Shown: positions 22,277 to 35,126, counted from the first letter of the stretch. The stretch: 64,000 bases of DNA from Macrophomina tecta (GCA_024180945.1 JAKSGN010000007.1:1302001-1366000), one strand, 5' to 3'. Translations and numbers: made by a program. The notes: generated by a model not told the origin, from the letters alone.

Positions 22277-25115
22277 TCACTGTGCGCTCTCCAACAACCC
22301 CGCCGCAACCGTCGCCCCCTCACTCCTCAGCACAACCCTACTGGGCGGCTCCAACGGCACCGCCTGCGTCAACTCGACTACGACCCTCGCCACACTGCCC
22401 GGCTGTACAATCCTCGGCTTCTTCTTCGTGACCTCTCCACTCCCCTTATCCAACACGGCCACCAGCTGACTAACCCTCGCGCTGACATTCAGCCTCCCCT
22501 TCAACACATCCACGTACATCGGCGTGACATGTTCAAACGCCAGGATCTTCGCCTCGAACTTGCTGATATTCTTGATGGGCGACGACGGGTGGCAGACAAT
22601 ATCGCCGAGGCGCAGGTGCTGGGGGTCGATCTCGGCGAGGTGCAGGGTGGCGATCTGGCCGGCGACGGCCCAGTCGGCGGGGCCATTGCCGTCCGTTTCG
22701 ATGCCCTTGACGAAGGCCGACTCGCCAGAGGGCATGATGACGAGCTGATCACCGACCTGCAGGCCACCGGCGTCGATACGGCCCGAGATGGAGAGCGGGT
22801 TGGTGATGCCGCCGCGGAAGATGTCCGAGACAGTGAGGCGCAGCGGCTTGTCGATGGCGCGCTTGCTGGGCTCCGAGGCATCCAGCTCCTCGACGAGCGT
22901 GGGACCGGTGTACCAGGAGGCCGTGTCCTTGGGCGCGGGCTGCACGATGTTCTCTCCCGTAAGCCCCGCACAAGGAACGAAAGAGATGTTCTTGCTTTGG
23001 AAGCCTGCAGTCGTAAGAAAAGCAGACATTTGTTGTGATATCTCATCGAAGCGTTCCTTGGCCCAGGAAATCGTGTCCATCTTGTTCACGGCAACAATCA
23101 GGCGCTGTACGCCTATGCTGCGGGCAAGTAGAGCATGTTCTTTGGTTTGGCCTCTCAAGCCGGACTCGAAACTGTTGGTGCTGGCATCAATAACGAGCAC
23201 AGCGAAGTCTGCTTGACTTGCTCCTGCTATCATGTTTGGCACAAAATCTTTGTGCCCCGGTGCATCTAGGATTGTGAACCTAGTCTTCTCGGTCTCGAAT
23301 GTGTTGGTGGCAATATCCACCGTAACACCGCGCGAGCGTTCTTCTGATGTCTCATCCATCACCCAGGCGAGAGCAAAAGATGACTTTCCAATGTTCTGGG
23401 CCTCTTTCCGCAGCTTGTCAAGCGAACGCTGGTCTACTACTTTCAAATCATATAGCAGGCGGCCCATCAGTGTACTCTTTCCGTGGTCGACGTGACCTAC
23501 AAGGGTCAGCTGATATTACAGAAATGCTCACAGGGACAGAAGCAGACGTCCAACAACCTTTGGCCTGAGCGCCACACCTTAACGGCGCCCAGGTGGACTC
23601 TCCAGTGACCCCCATGGGTGGACTCACCAATGACGACGAAGTTGGCGGAGTTCTTCATATTTGATTTCTCGTACTCCGCCAAGATATTCAGGTTCTTGCT
23701 TTTGACGCGAGGAGCCTCATCGATCTTGATGCCCTCGACGCCTTCAGTAACACCACTGGTATCATCCTTGGCTTTGGAATCCTTGGATTGTGTTGGCTTT
23801 CTGGCACCTAGTCACATTAGCCGCCGCATGGGGAACTTGGTCCGGGATTATGTGCGGATCGCACCTTTCGCCTGTGCGTTTAAAACAACATCGTCTGGAC
23901 TAGGGCCTGCGAAAGGTTTTGCTTTAGCATACTCTGGAAATGACGTGTACGGCAACGGAAAAGCGAAGAGCGGGGCGCCATTGCGAAGCTGCCCTCCAGA
24001 TCCGAAAATCGTGCTTGCGAAGGTAGACGGATTTCCCTTGACATCCTCGAGTTTGATGCGCTTGGCTTGTTGCTCGCTCTCGGGCTCAGGCTCAGGCTCA
24101 GGCTCTTCCGGCTTGTTGACAGGCTCCTCGCGGACAAGACTGGGACTCTTCTTGTTGCGGATTGGATATGCTCCAGGCTGACTCTGCTTCTGCACCTCCT
24201 CCTTCACGTTGGTGTTTTCAGAGAGCACTCTCGAGCCTGACGACGTTTCCTTGGGGGTTGCTTCAGATTTGGCCTTGAGTCTATCCAGAATTGCAACGGC
24301 CTTGTCCGGAGCTTGATCCTCGCCCTGAGATGAAGAAGTGTTTGCCCTTGCCTCCTCCTGCTTCTTTTTCCTTGCGGCAGCCAAAGCAGCCAACTTTGAA
24401 GGCTTGGATGAACCACCAAGCAGATATCCGCGCGGTGTTGGATTTGCTTCTGAGATGTTCCCAAGCCGGTGCGCGGGAACATTGAGCCAGGGCGTATCTG
24501 CGAAGAAATCCGAAGATGACTGACCAGCTCGCATTGCAGGAAGGAACATGGGGAGCGGAAAGGCCAGACCCGGGTCTAGATTGAGCACTTCTTTAGAGAC
24601 GATGCTTGGAAAGTGGGCAGATCTGTAGAGGCGGCCTTACGTGGTGGGTCCAAAGTAATTACATGACGGCCACTGGAGGACAGCTTTTGGCGGGCAATGG
24701 AAGGAGGGAGGAAAGTTGGACTCACCAGCTGCTTTCTTTGGCTGCGATTTAGCAGCGGCGCCTGCTGCCTGGTCAAACCGCGAAGGCTGTTTTGGTTTCT
24801 TGGGCTGGGCTGGCTTGTAGGTGTCTGGGAATCCATCAGGGAGCGTTTCCAGCATCGAGTCTGGGATTGCTCACTCTTCAAGTACGAGACGGACTTGGCG
24901 ACATCGTAGAAGTAGTTCCAGAGGGCCTCTTCTATTTGCTTGTTCGAGACGTTGGAGTACTCAGACCCTAGTTCTTCCCGGACCTTTATAGTTCCCTGGC
25001 GCAGCTGCTCTTTGTCCTCTTCGCTCATCTCGTCCTCAGCGCCGTCGGCGTAGTCATCGTCATCGTAGAAGTCGTCGTCGTCGTAGGCGATGTCCTTGAC
25101 GCGCCGGTGAGACAT
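22277..25115 (-). CDS. HBS1: Hbs1-like translational GTPase (ribosome rescue), with a 14-nt frame-breaking gap
   Basis: Exons on the minus strand: 25115-24875, 24860-24726, 24635-23865, 23807-23628 and 23496-22277, giving 848 aa. Hbs1 with Dom34/Pelota splits stalled ribosomes in no-go and non-stop decay. The acidic Hbs1 N-terminal domain (EEALWNYFYDVAKSVSYLK) is followed by FPDTYKPAQPKK, a basic linker, and an EF1A-type GTPase with GHVDHGKST (G1), DAPGHKDFVPNMIAG (G3) and NKMD (G4). The protein ends RVVLRSEGATVAAGLLESAQ. Four joins are clear; the odd one is 24874-24861. Those 14 nt (GTGAGCAATCCCAG) begin with a donor-like GTGAGC and end with an acceptor-like CCCAG. Only their removal restores the frame (SYLKNSMLETLPDGFPDT). 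Fourteen nt is far below normal intron size, so this may be an assembly deletion inside a real intron, or a genuine frameshift. Confidence 0.9.
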
Positions 25116-28100
25116 GTTGGCGGGGCAGGTGCGCGGGGACTAGTCGAGAGGTGGAGGCGACGGCAGGGTAGCAGTCACGCGGGCGGCGGTAGTTGTGGGA
25201 AGCGTCTCGCGGCCAAATGTTGAACAGCGCGGGGCGTTCGTTGGAAGCCCAAGGCACAGGCGGCGGCGGTGGGGCGCATTCGTTCATCGTCATTGCGACT
25301 CGCTTAAGTCGTGGCCGCTTATCGATAGGCCGTTCGCTGTCTGTATCACCGGGGCCACTCCTTTTTCCGATCATAGTCGTCTGCAATTGTCACCCATCAT
25401 CTATCTCTACAAGGCCCCAAAGCGGACAGACTACTGGTGTCTCAAGGTCTAGCCCTCGTCCGACTGAAGAGGAAAGGCCGTTCTTCTGTCAATACCCCGA
25501 ATCAGGAACATATTCCGGCTGTCAAAAGTTGCAAAAAATTGTGATCACAGGCGCAGCACTCCATCGATCCAGGCCAGGGACCAGGTAAAACCAGTTATAT
25601 GGCGCCTTAGAGCTGGAAATCTGCTGCCCTTCTTGCTGCGCTGGAAAGGTAAGGAAGACGAGGTGACGTAAAAGAAGTTTGGGCAAACTCAATTCCAAAA
25701 AAGTCCTTACAGCACGCATCAAGAGGCTCATCAACAGACATGCATACCCGAACATTGGATCTCTGGATCTACAGCCCAGCGGCGTTTTGACTTTCAGCTG
25801 AGCTTCTTAGGAGGGCACCGAAGCACCAAAGGAACAGGGACCTCAGCTCCGGTCTCTGAATTCAAGGGCCATCCTTTGTTTCTCGCAACCGTGCACCTCG
25901 ATGCGGTAGACATTCCGATCAACCGGCTGTACGACAATTTGCGAGCAGTGTGTGGCGGTGCGGCGGGCTGAAGGAGCTGCTCCATACCGGAGCGGCTTGA
26001 TATCAGCATGAAACAGCCAGCGTTGTAGAGCAAACAGTCGCCACTCTCTTGGCTCATGGTTTATCCCCCTTGTCGCGAGTCTCCAACGCAAAAACTTCTT
26101 GCAGATGCTTGCTCTAGACACAGAAGTGATCGCCCATGCCGCTCGGTGCGCACGCGTCGCCGCCATGCCCCCGGAATTTTAGTCTATAGCATACATATTG
26201 CCCCTTGATGATTCTGCAGGCGAGCGCGCAACAAACAAAACAGCCGGGTCGTATATTTGCCAAATATATCTATCAATCATCCCTCTCAGCTTGTCTATCC
26301 GGAGTAAGGGCCGGCTGTAGACTATCGATAGACCCCTTTCCTTCCTCTCCCAGTTGCTTGCGCCTCCTCCTTCTCACGTTTATGTCCGATACTGCTGTTC
26401 TTGTCAATTGATTTAGTGCGCTAATGTAAGCAGCACCAGGAGAACGATGTGTACATCCCACAGAGCCGGCTTCCCACGAACACCGCCCAAGCATATAGAA
26501 AATCGCTGCTAAGGATCTGCCGCGCCGCTACGGTCCGGCCTCTTTCCACGCTTCAGCTGTGCGGTGATCAACACTATGTACCAAGCCCTGGCAAGAGCAA
26601 AGCTCAATCCGCACCCCTCGGTGAGACTCCATCTTCAACATCATCCTGCGCGGGAATTTCCGAAAACGCTCAAAGACGTTCGACGTTACTGCCTCACAGA
26701 CCATGCCGCTCTTCCCTTTTTGAGCCAGCTGCATGCTGTGGAGAAGCATTTCAATAGCGCGCAAAGAGAACCCATTTGTTATACTTCGTACCTCCGACAC
26801 TGTGGCCGAGCATAGTCACTGACCCCAGCTTTAAAGTTGCGGGTACGGTGGATCGCCTGCTGGGAGAAGAAATGGACGCCTGATCCTCAACACTTTGCCT
26901 TTGCCCTTTGCCTCAGGACGGAAAAATTAGAGGAGGGGGGAAAAAAAAAGAGGGAAGAAAGAAAAGTCGCTCAGTACCTGGTGCCTGCTGTCGCAGCTAC
27001 GAGTAGTTCCCATCAGTCGTTCCGTTCTTCGTGGCCTTGGTCCATTCATTTGGTGCACCGTCAGCATCCCGACGTTTCCGGTTTCCACATTCGGCACAAC
27101 GAGCATCAGGCGACGATGATGATCTGCTCGGAGATCCTTGTGCCGCATCGACTGTGTACTACTCGCGCCGACGTGCGATCGCTCGCTTGGTTCAGCCCGC
27201 CCGCTCGCCTTCCCCTCCACCCGCAGGTCGATCTGCCGATATACTTCTGTCTCTCTGCGCATCCGAGCGGGGGCGCGCCCCCGGCGGCATCGGTGGTGAC
27301 GGAGTTAAATGAATGCGCTGATTTGATGGTGCTCGATGGCCTACGGCACGAAACTTATTCTTTCTTTTTTGCCCTCGCAGGCAGGGCTGCATCGGAGACA
27401 GCGTTGGGTGCTGCCCTCGAGCAGCGGCGGCGAAGAGAGAATCAAAGTTAAAGTTCTCCGCGGCGGCCGTCCGTGTGAGCAGAAAAAAAAAAACAAAAAA
27501 AAAAAAAACGTATGTACGCTTGCGTCACAATGTACACGCGGCGATGTGTCTGTGGTCGGGCGAGAGAAAGGTAGGAAAACACTGCCACGATAATGGATGA
27601 GAGGTTCAGAGTCTCACAGGGATTCACTTGTGCGAAAGCTCTTCCTGGGCCGCAGGCCGCTAGGGGAACAGGAAGAGGCACGAATGGCCCGTTATGGGCA
27701 ACCAGTCGATATGAGTGGTTCCCGTCCGGAAAACGGCGGAATGCGAACACGGCGAATCCGAGTTTTCTTCTGTGTATCCTGTGAATGCGGCGGCGCTCGG
27801 GCTCCGAAGTTCCGTTTAGCATGGGCTGACTCGTCAGTGAGAATTTGGGACCGCAGTACCATCACAAAATATTCACGCTCATTTTACATTAGTGAAAGCT
27901 TACTGCACGTGCCCGGACGCGCTCGCACGCGCTCGCCCCTAGTCTAGAGCGAGGGCCGTCTAAGCAGCGCCTCTAGTTTCTAGGCTTTGATCTATGCATG
28001 CTTGGCCTTTTGGAGAAGTCGGCGCCATTGTGGCCAAGGCCTTGGTAGGCCTGGATGTCAATTATAACCACAGCCAATCCCGTGGTTTGGAATACTTGCC

Positions 28101-28489
28101 GTTCTCGTGTGTTCTCGACTGCGGGGTGATTACGCGCAATCCGCAATTGCTCCAACGTTTTTGTTGTAATCTGTTGGCTTCACGTTTCTTGACCGCACAT
28201 TTGCCAAGACATGCAGCATATTTTGTGCCCGGCCTTGCGCGTCCTGGCGTTGATGCTTGCCTTTTGGATTGCTGCCTTTGCCTCGGCTTCGCTTCCTTCT
28301 TCTGCTTCTCTGTTTTTGAATCGAGGCCCGATGATTCTGGGCTGACGGTATCCTTCATCTCTTCCATATCTCTGCCATCTGAAATAACGTCGGACTCCTC
28401 ATCCTGCAGCCTGCGGACTTCTTTCGCATTGCTCACGTCTATTGCCATCCCGTGCAGCTTTTATTGATGCGGTTCAGAGCCCTGTTCGC
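25116..28489. other. Long intergenic region without a supported gene
   Basis: About 3.4 kb between HBS1 and the Gfd2-like gene. Short frames occur on both strands without domains. There are A-rich tracts at about 26940-26950 and 27482-27508. A minus-strand frame at 28448-28062 (128 codons, starting MAIDVSNAKEVRRLQDEESD, then Lys/Gln/Arg-rich) has coding-like composition and may be a 3' exon of the next gene. Confidence 0.4.
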
Positions 28490-29548
28490 CTATGCTTCGC
28501 AATTATTTGCTTCTTTGAACATTTCGGCCATTTCATCTTGAAGCCTATTGTGCGCTTCTCGCCTAGCCGCCAGCTCTGCCTTCCTCGTTGCCACTGCCTG
28601 GCGAGCGTCCCACATGACTTGTGGCACCGGCAACGTGCATCCGTACTGAGCCATGAGAATGGCGCACAGCAGGGTATACCGGGCGTCGTTGCCTGCATTG
28701 TGGAGATCTTTGGCCTTCACGCCAAGACCTAGCGCTAGTTTTCTGAGGTTCTGAGGCAGCCCAAGAGCGCCTGCGATCTTGTCGGTGTCCACATGTCCAA
28801 TGATTTCGGCCCTCCCTTGAAGCACGAATCCAAGTTTGCTCAGGTATTTGGCATCCCCGCCGATGCCATGGCCAACAAAAACGATATTCCGTCGGCTCTG
28901 GGGTTCTTTCTGCAGAAAATCATAGATCTTAAAGGTTTTCCTGAGTATGCTCTGCATCTGGGGAATCCGTACGACCCGGCTGTGACCGAAGTGGAACTTG
29001 TCCGGACAACCCTTCACGAACCTCTTGTTGACCAGACGGATGTTTTCCTGCATGAGGTAGTGGGAAGTGCGGAGCTTGTGGCGCCATTTGGAGGGCGACC
29101 GAAGGCCATCGGGTGTCAGATCGCGCACATCGAGGGTGGCGATTCCGACTTCTGTGATCCTGTCCTGATTGAACTCGTACGCCTCAACGTCAATACAGAC
29201 AAAGACAGGATCCGGAGGTATTGTGGAGTTGAAGATGGCATCCGTCCTTTCTTCAATGCCGAGATGCTGACGCAGAAGCGAGAGGTCGGGTGAGACGGTC
29301 GTAGTGGGCCGAGCAGATGGCGGGGAGGCTGATTGTAGCACGCTGCTCTCATCAAATTGCCGTGGGATTGCAGCCCGAAGTGTCTGAATTTCACCGGCAA
29401 TGGAAGGAATGTGCGAGGCTGCCTCTGAGCGTTGGACGGGAAGTAGAAGCGCTGAACGCCAAGGCGCAGGTGTCCCCTTATCCGAAGGAATAAAGCGAGT
29501 CTTTGCCCCACGCGTGAGGAGAGAACCGGCGTTTTTGGAGACACGCAT
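28490..29548 (-). CDS. Gfd2/YDR514C-like protein with a DEDD exonuclease-type fold
   Basis: A single frame of 352 aa on the minus strand. Residues about 115-310 match the C-terminal exonuclease-like domain of the fungal Gfd2/YDR514C family (RNase H-like fold). FVCIDVEAYEFNQDRITEVG carries the first acidic pair (D120, E122). GHGIGGDAKYLSKLGF gives an aspartate at about 232, and LHNAGNDARYTLL gives His283 and Asp288, the layout of DEDD nucleases. The N-terminal 110 residues are basic and Ser/Pro-rich, probably disordered. Yeast Gfd2 is linked to mRNA export through Dbp5; nuclease activity of this family member is inference. The end at 28490 may not be the true C-terminus, since a coding-like frame starts 42 nt downstream in another phase, but no good splice pair joins them. 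Confidence 0.8.
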   Translation of the reverse strand: MRVSKNAGSLLTRGAKTRFIPSDKGTPAPWRSALLLPVQRSEAASHIPSIAGEIQTLRAAIPRQFDESSVLQSASPPSARPTTTVSPDLSLLRQHLGIEERTDAIFNSTIPPDPVFVCIDVEAYEFNQDRITEVGIATLDVRDLTPDGLRSPSKWRHKLRTSHYLMQENIRLVNKRFVKGCPDKFHFGHSRVVRIPQMQSILRKTFKIYDFLQKEPQSRRNIVFVGHGIGGDAKYLSKLGFVLQGRAEIIGHVDTDKIAGALGLPQNLRKLALGLGVKAKDLHNAGNDARYTLLCAILMAQYGCTLPVPQVMWDARQAVATRKAELAARREAHNRLQDEMAEMFKEANNCEA

Positions 29549-32024
29549 CTCATCGGACAGGGCAACGCGGAGGCGAGCTTAGGATGGCCATGCGCTGCGA
29601 TGTGCTGCAGGTGGCGAGGAAGATGCGCGTGCACGTGCCAGCGTGTCAAGTCCAGACGGGAGCGCGAATGCCGGCACGGAAAAAAGACTCATCCCGCGAT
29701 TCTGGTCTGCGCCTGGGCCTCCCTGACAAGCCGTCTGCATCTGACGCATTGAACGACATCCAATGTATCTGCATTTGCGTTGGCCATGCCGGCCTCTGCG
29801 TGGACCGGCGGCTACCAAGGCTTTGGGGCAATACTGGCATGCGAGGCAGCAATCGAGCAGGCCGGGAATGGACCCGACTCCCACGGCAAGCCGGCACGCT
29901 GCGCAATCATCATCGCCGCATATCTACTCCGTACAGCGCATCAACTTCGCAATTCGAAATGGTGCGCATCAAAAGCTCGACCGGAGCCCCAGGCCAATCC
30001 AGGAAGGTTCGCCAGCGTGCATTCACTGCTAAAATTAGGCTTTATCGTCTTCTCCACGCCCGCTTCAGGCAGGGGCCAGGCACATACGAGCTTTCATTCG
30101 GACGAGGCTGCGCCATAGTGCGGGAGGTGTTGCATCGAGCAAGGGCATGCGTAAGGCCCGCGGCTGAGGCGGGCAGCAAGACACGAAGCCGCAGCCAATC
30201 CACTTTTGCAGCACGCCTGTCGACAGGCATGCGTCGGGTTCGGACGCGCCTCTACCTTCCGGCGGCGGGCCCTGGAGAAAGCGCACGACCACTGGAGCCT
30301 GAGGCCGCGAGGCGTCGAGGCACCGAGGCGCCGCGCAGATTAGCGACGCGCCGCGAGATCCAAGGGCCGAGGCGTGGAGGATCTCACGGCGACGGAAGGC
30401 TTGAAGAAGTGGGCGGTGGCGGCCGGCAGGCGCCCCAGGGCGCGACCAGGCCGAGCGCCTCGCCCGGCAACGTCACAGCGCTGCAATTTGCACGGCTGCG
30501 TCCACTCGAGGCACCCGCCGACAAGATGACGGACAGCGCGATCTGCGCCGGCCTGGATCATGGGAGCTGGCCGCGGCGGGCGCAGCGCCGGATTGGGCGG
30601 CCAGCACGACCATCATTCCCGCGGGCGCTGCGTCACCTTCCAGCGCCCGGCGCCTCCTGAGCGCAGCGCCGCCTCGCGCGGGCCCCGGTGGGTGCGGCGA
30701 GCAGCAGCGCGCAGCAAACGCAGCGGAGCAGCAGGAGGCGGGCCTGCTCACGTGGGCAGTGTGCGCTCCCTCCGCCGCCTGCTAGCGGATTGCGGGGCCT
30801 AGCGCTGTGATCTGCCTCCGCCCGCGTTCTGCTGGTTTTCCGCGTCAGGCACCCCGAAGACACCACAGGCCCGCCCGCCTCTGCTGCGCGGCTGCTCTGC
30901 TGCGCTGTCATGTTGCTGCAGCCGGCCCCGATCGCCTGATGGCGAAAATTCTGCCCCTCTCCACCTGCTGCCCGCTTCTTCTTGGGTTGCGCGCCCTGCC
31001 CCGCCCACGGCCAAGCACGCGTCCAGTGCTTGACTCCCGTCTCTTGTTTCTGCCCGCCCCCCGGTCGCCTGCTAGTCATTCGTCGACCGTCGGTCCATCT
31101 CGCTGCAGGATCGGTCTTCCTTCCCTCCTGCCTGAACCATCTATGGCCGGATGGATCATGATGCTCGAGCTTGTTCCTGCTGGGTCACCAGACTGGCCCG
31201 ACAACACTCGCGCCGTCCCCCGTTCGCCAGCGCCATCACGCGGCCCCGGCCAGACGTGTCAGACGCCGGGTCCTGATCACTTTGTGCGAGCATGCGCTCC
31301 GTCACACCCAGCGGCTCTCGAAATCCCCAGATGGCCCAGCCTCACCCCCGTTCCGACTTGCAGGGGCCTGCCCGAGTGCGTGCTGCCCAGCGTCACCGCT
31401 GCTCGTGTGTCTGCCGCTGCTTGAGTGCACTGCCTCCTCCCTACCACATCCTTGCTCCATGTGCTCTGCCATGCCCGCTACTCCAAACCGCCGCCGCCGG
31501 CCCGCCTGCTGCCAAGTCCCCGTCCCCAGATGCCCGTCGTTCGCGGTCCCGCTGTCCTCCCTGCTCACCGCCGACGTCCCGGCCGCCGCGTTGTGCGCCG
31601 TCGCTGCCTCGACCGGTGAGCTCTCATTCGTCCCATTTACCCACTCAGCTCATGTGCCCTCCGTTCCAACCCCGGCTTCCTCATAATCATCATCTACTGC
31701 TCCTCCGCCAAGCGCCCTCTTCTCGGCTTAAGCGAGCTTGTCCAACTGGGTTTGTGGCCGGCCATGTGCTAGGGGCGTGGCGCCCTCGTGGGTGCCATTA
31801 GCAGTGGCCATGAGACTAGCTGCCGTTCCCTCCTACACACTAGACCCTGACATCATGTGTTATGGTCTCCTGGGGCCGCCTGCTGGCGCCAATACTGTTG
31901 AGTGGAGAACTATGCTTACCCATGTAATCTCCACCCTCTGCCCGTTGCTATAAAACTCCCTGCTGCCCAGTAAGATGCGCATACTCCCCTCTTCACTCAC
32001 CTTCCCGGCCCTGACGCAGGCACC
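29549..32024. other. GC-rich intergenic region between divergent genes
   Basis: About 2.5 kb between the Gfd2-like gene and the glutaminase gene. The 29.6-31.4 kb part is strongly GC-rich and therefore rich in long but meaningless open frames, including one of 358 codons at 29584-30660 made largely of Arg/Gly/Pro/Ala. The part next to 32024 is C/T-rich and presumably the promoter and 5' leader of the glutaminase gene. Confidence 0.5.
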
Positions 32025-34615
32025 ATGCTACCCCTCTATCTGTTAGCTGCCTGCTTCACAGGCTTTGTCTCTGCCCAGGCCCAGTCGACCTTCTCGCCTG
32101 CCCGTCCGCCGGCTCTCCCTCTGGCCGTCAAGTCGCCCTACCTGAACACCTGGCTCAATGCCGGTAGCGACGGCGGTAATGGAGGTTATCTGGCCGGCCA
32201 GTGGCCGGTGCACTGGAGGTAAGCCCGTTTTTGTCTCGCGAGCCATGTACCGAGGAACTCACAGTTTCCTCCAGCAACCAAATCACGGGTTGGGCTGGTC
32301 TGATCAGGGTCGACGGTACCACCTACAAGTGGTTGGGCGACCCTCTTGGCCCGGGTGGCCCTGCCGTGGTCACGCAGAACTCGTTCGAGTACACGTCTAC
32401 CAAGAGTCTTTTCAACCAAAATGTCGAGGGCAAGGTTGCCTTGAACATCACCTTCCTGTCTCCAGTGACTCCAGATGATTTCCGACGACAATCTCTCGTC
32501 TTCTCCTACTTGAATGTGGAGGTCGCCTCGATTGACGGCGCCGAGCATGATGTGCAGCTTTACTCGGATATTTCTGCCGGTGAGCCAGCGCTTCCTTTGC
32601 TGTCAACAAATGCCCCTGTGCACTGACTCATGGCTTTAGAGTGGGTTACGGGTGACCGGTCTCGTACTGCTCAGTGGGAATATGACACTTCCGACGGGAT
32701 TGCCTACCACAAGGTGTACAGACAGACGCAGCAGATCTTCTCTGAAAATGCTGACCAAGCTGAATGGGGCAACTGGTATTATGCCACCGATGCTGCGGAC
32801 GGTGTCACTTTCCAGTCTGGTGCCGACAATGATGTCCGGGGTACTTTCCAATCCAACGGCAGTCTTGCCAACACCAAGGATACGAACTTCCGTGCTGTTA
32901 ACGATAGATACCCAGTGATGGGATTTGCCAAGGACCTAGGTTCTGTCGGTTCTGCTGCTGTGAGCACGCTCTTTACTATTGGTCTTGCTCAGCAGGACGC
33001 CATCCAGTTTGCTGGATCCGACGGCTACCTTCCGCGTCCCTCCCTGTGGACTGACTACTTCAGCGACGATATTGCTGCGGTAAGTATGCTTGCATGTGCT
33101 CGAGTGTTCCTTGCTAATGACTCGACAGCTCAGCTTCTTCCACAAGGACTACAGCACTTCTGAAGAAAAGTCCACTGCCTTGGACAACCAGATCTCCGGC
33201 GATGCCATCGGTGCCGCCGGACAGGATTTCCTGACCATCACTTCTCTGTCCGTGCGTCAAGTCTTCGCCTCAATCCAGCTAGTCGGTACCCAGGACAAGC
33301 ACTGGATCTTCCTCAAGGAGATCTCGTCCAACGGTAACATGAACACTGTGGATGTCATCTTCCCCGCCCATCCGCTCTTCCTCTACACCAACCCCGAATT
33401 GTTGAGGCTGGTGCTCGAGCCCTTGTACGAGAACCAGGAATCTGGGCAGTACCCCAACGACTATGCTATGCATGATCTTGGTGCGCATTATCCGAACGCT
33501 ACCGGCCACCCGGACGGTCTTGATGAGCCCATGCCGTTGGAGGAGTGCGGCAACATGCTTATTATGGCATTGGCCTACTACCAACGTACCCAGAACCTAG
33601 ACTGGCTGAATCAACACTACGACATTCTCCGTCGGTGGACCACGTTCCTGGTGGACGAGGCGCTCTATCCCAACAACCAGCTTTCGACCGACGATTTCGC
33701 CGGAACCCTTGCGTGAGTCCCCTAAATATGGGAAGCCCCGATTTTCTTGCCCGGATTGCATTAACCACCTTTTTAGAAACCAGACGAATCTGGCTCTGAA
33801 GGGTATCATTGGCATCGAGGCCATGTCCAAGATTGCGGAGCTCACTGGCAACACTACTGAGGCTTCCACCGATCACGACACCGCCACCAGCTACATCAGC
33901 CAGTGGCAGAAACTCGCTGTTGTACCCGAAAGCGGTGGCACGCCAGCGCACACCAACCTCGCGTACGGTGATGCGGACTCGCACGGTAAGATTAAAGCCC
34001 TTTGCAGCCACCAAGCCACCTATGCAAGCCTTCCGTCGGTTGGGCGCGGCAAAAGCGCCACACCCCCCAACCACGAAAACATAAGCGGCATCCTAGCAGA
34101 GTACCTGCAGCTCGTATCCGACACCTGTTCCCCACCCTGCATCGCACGCGAAAACCCCAGCTAGCATCCGAGACACTAACGCACTGCCGCGTCATTTTCG
34201 CAGGTCTGTTGTACAACCTCTTCGCCGACCGCGAGCTCAGCTTGGACCTCGTGCCGCAGGAGATCTACGACCAGCAGAGCGCCTTCTATCCAACCGTCGA
34301 GCGCCGCTTTGGCGTCCCGCTTGATACGCGCAATACCTACACTAAGACTGACTGGGAGATGTTCGTCGCCGCCATTGCCTCGACCGAGACGCGTGACATG
34401 TTCCACAGCGATATCGCCGACTGGATCAGCCAGACGCCGACTAACCGTGCCTTTACCGATCTCTACGAGACGGAGACGGGAGAGTGAGTGTTCGCCCGCT
34501 GAATATTCTCTGTGACGTCATGCTAATAAGTGTTTGCAGCTACCCAAGCGGCATCACTTTCGTCGCGCGTCCTGTCATGGGCGGCACCTTCGCGCTGCTG
34601 CTGCTGCAGATGTGA
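32025..34615 (+). CDS. gtaA: Secreted glutaminase, GtaA type
   Basis: Seven exons: 32025-32218, 32275-32579, 32640-33079, 33129-33712, 33777-33985, 34204-34483 and 34540-34615; 695 aa. All six introns are GT-AG and every join keeps frame (VHWSNQITGWAGLIRVDG, SAEWVTGDRSRTAQWEYD, IAALSFFHKDY, GTLANQTNLALKG, HGLLYNLFADRELS, GDYPSGITFVARP). The first 18-20 residues (MLPLYLLAACFTGFVSAQA) form a signal peptide. Fungal GtaA enzymes hydrolyse L-glutamine to glutamate and ammonia outside the cell or in the wall. The SPYLNTWL start, the YPVMGFAKDLG block, the NEMNTVDVIFPAHPLFLYTN-like block and the MGGTFALLLLQM end are family hallmarks, and length matches (about 690 aa). The fifth intron (218 nt) is several times longer than the others. 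Confidence 0.95.
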
Positions 34616-35095
34616 GGGAGCAGTGCAACGCGAACAACTTCCTCTTCCGTTCTGCGACGTCTCTCTTTTTTTTTTTTTTTTTTTTTGCATAATCCTTTTG
34701 GTCGAGTGCTGCACCAAACGGACCACTCGCTTGATGAATAATGTGTATATACCACAGCAGCCACAGGCGTCTGTATTACTTACGAACTGAAGACGTCGTG
34801 GTCTCTTCGTATACAAACTCACCCCACCGTTAATCGCCCTGAAGGCGAGCGAGTCGAGTGGGACGAACAAAACCATCATCGACGACCATCGGTTCGGCGT
34901 TCGTTTTTTTCTCTCGGTTGTCATTTAGAGCAAAGAGACGGATTTGGTCGGTTCGGTTCGGTTTGGAAACGTCATTTTGCACACCTCACGACGATAAATG
35001 AATGACGTACGCCGCCGCTTTAATCCACAACTCGGAGAAGAAGAGACGGAGATGAGGGGAGAATCCTATATATCAAGCGCATCTACTACTGGTCA

Positions 35096-35126
<31 letters not shown>

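Noticed and set aside
24576..24860. Read-through of HBS1 exon 1 to a stop at 24576
   Set aside because: The read-through peptide loses all Hbs1 similarity, whereas the shifted frame continues with conserved FPDTYKPAQPKK sequence.
29584..30660. 358-codon plus-strand frame
   Set aside because: It lies in strongly GC-rich DNA where stops are rare, is dominated by Arg/Gly/Pro/Ala, and has no domain.
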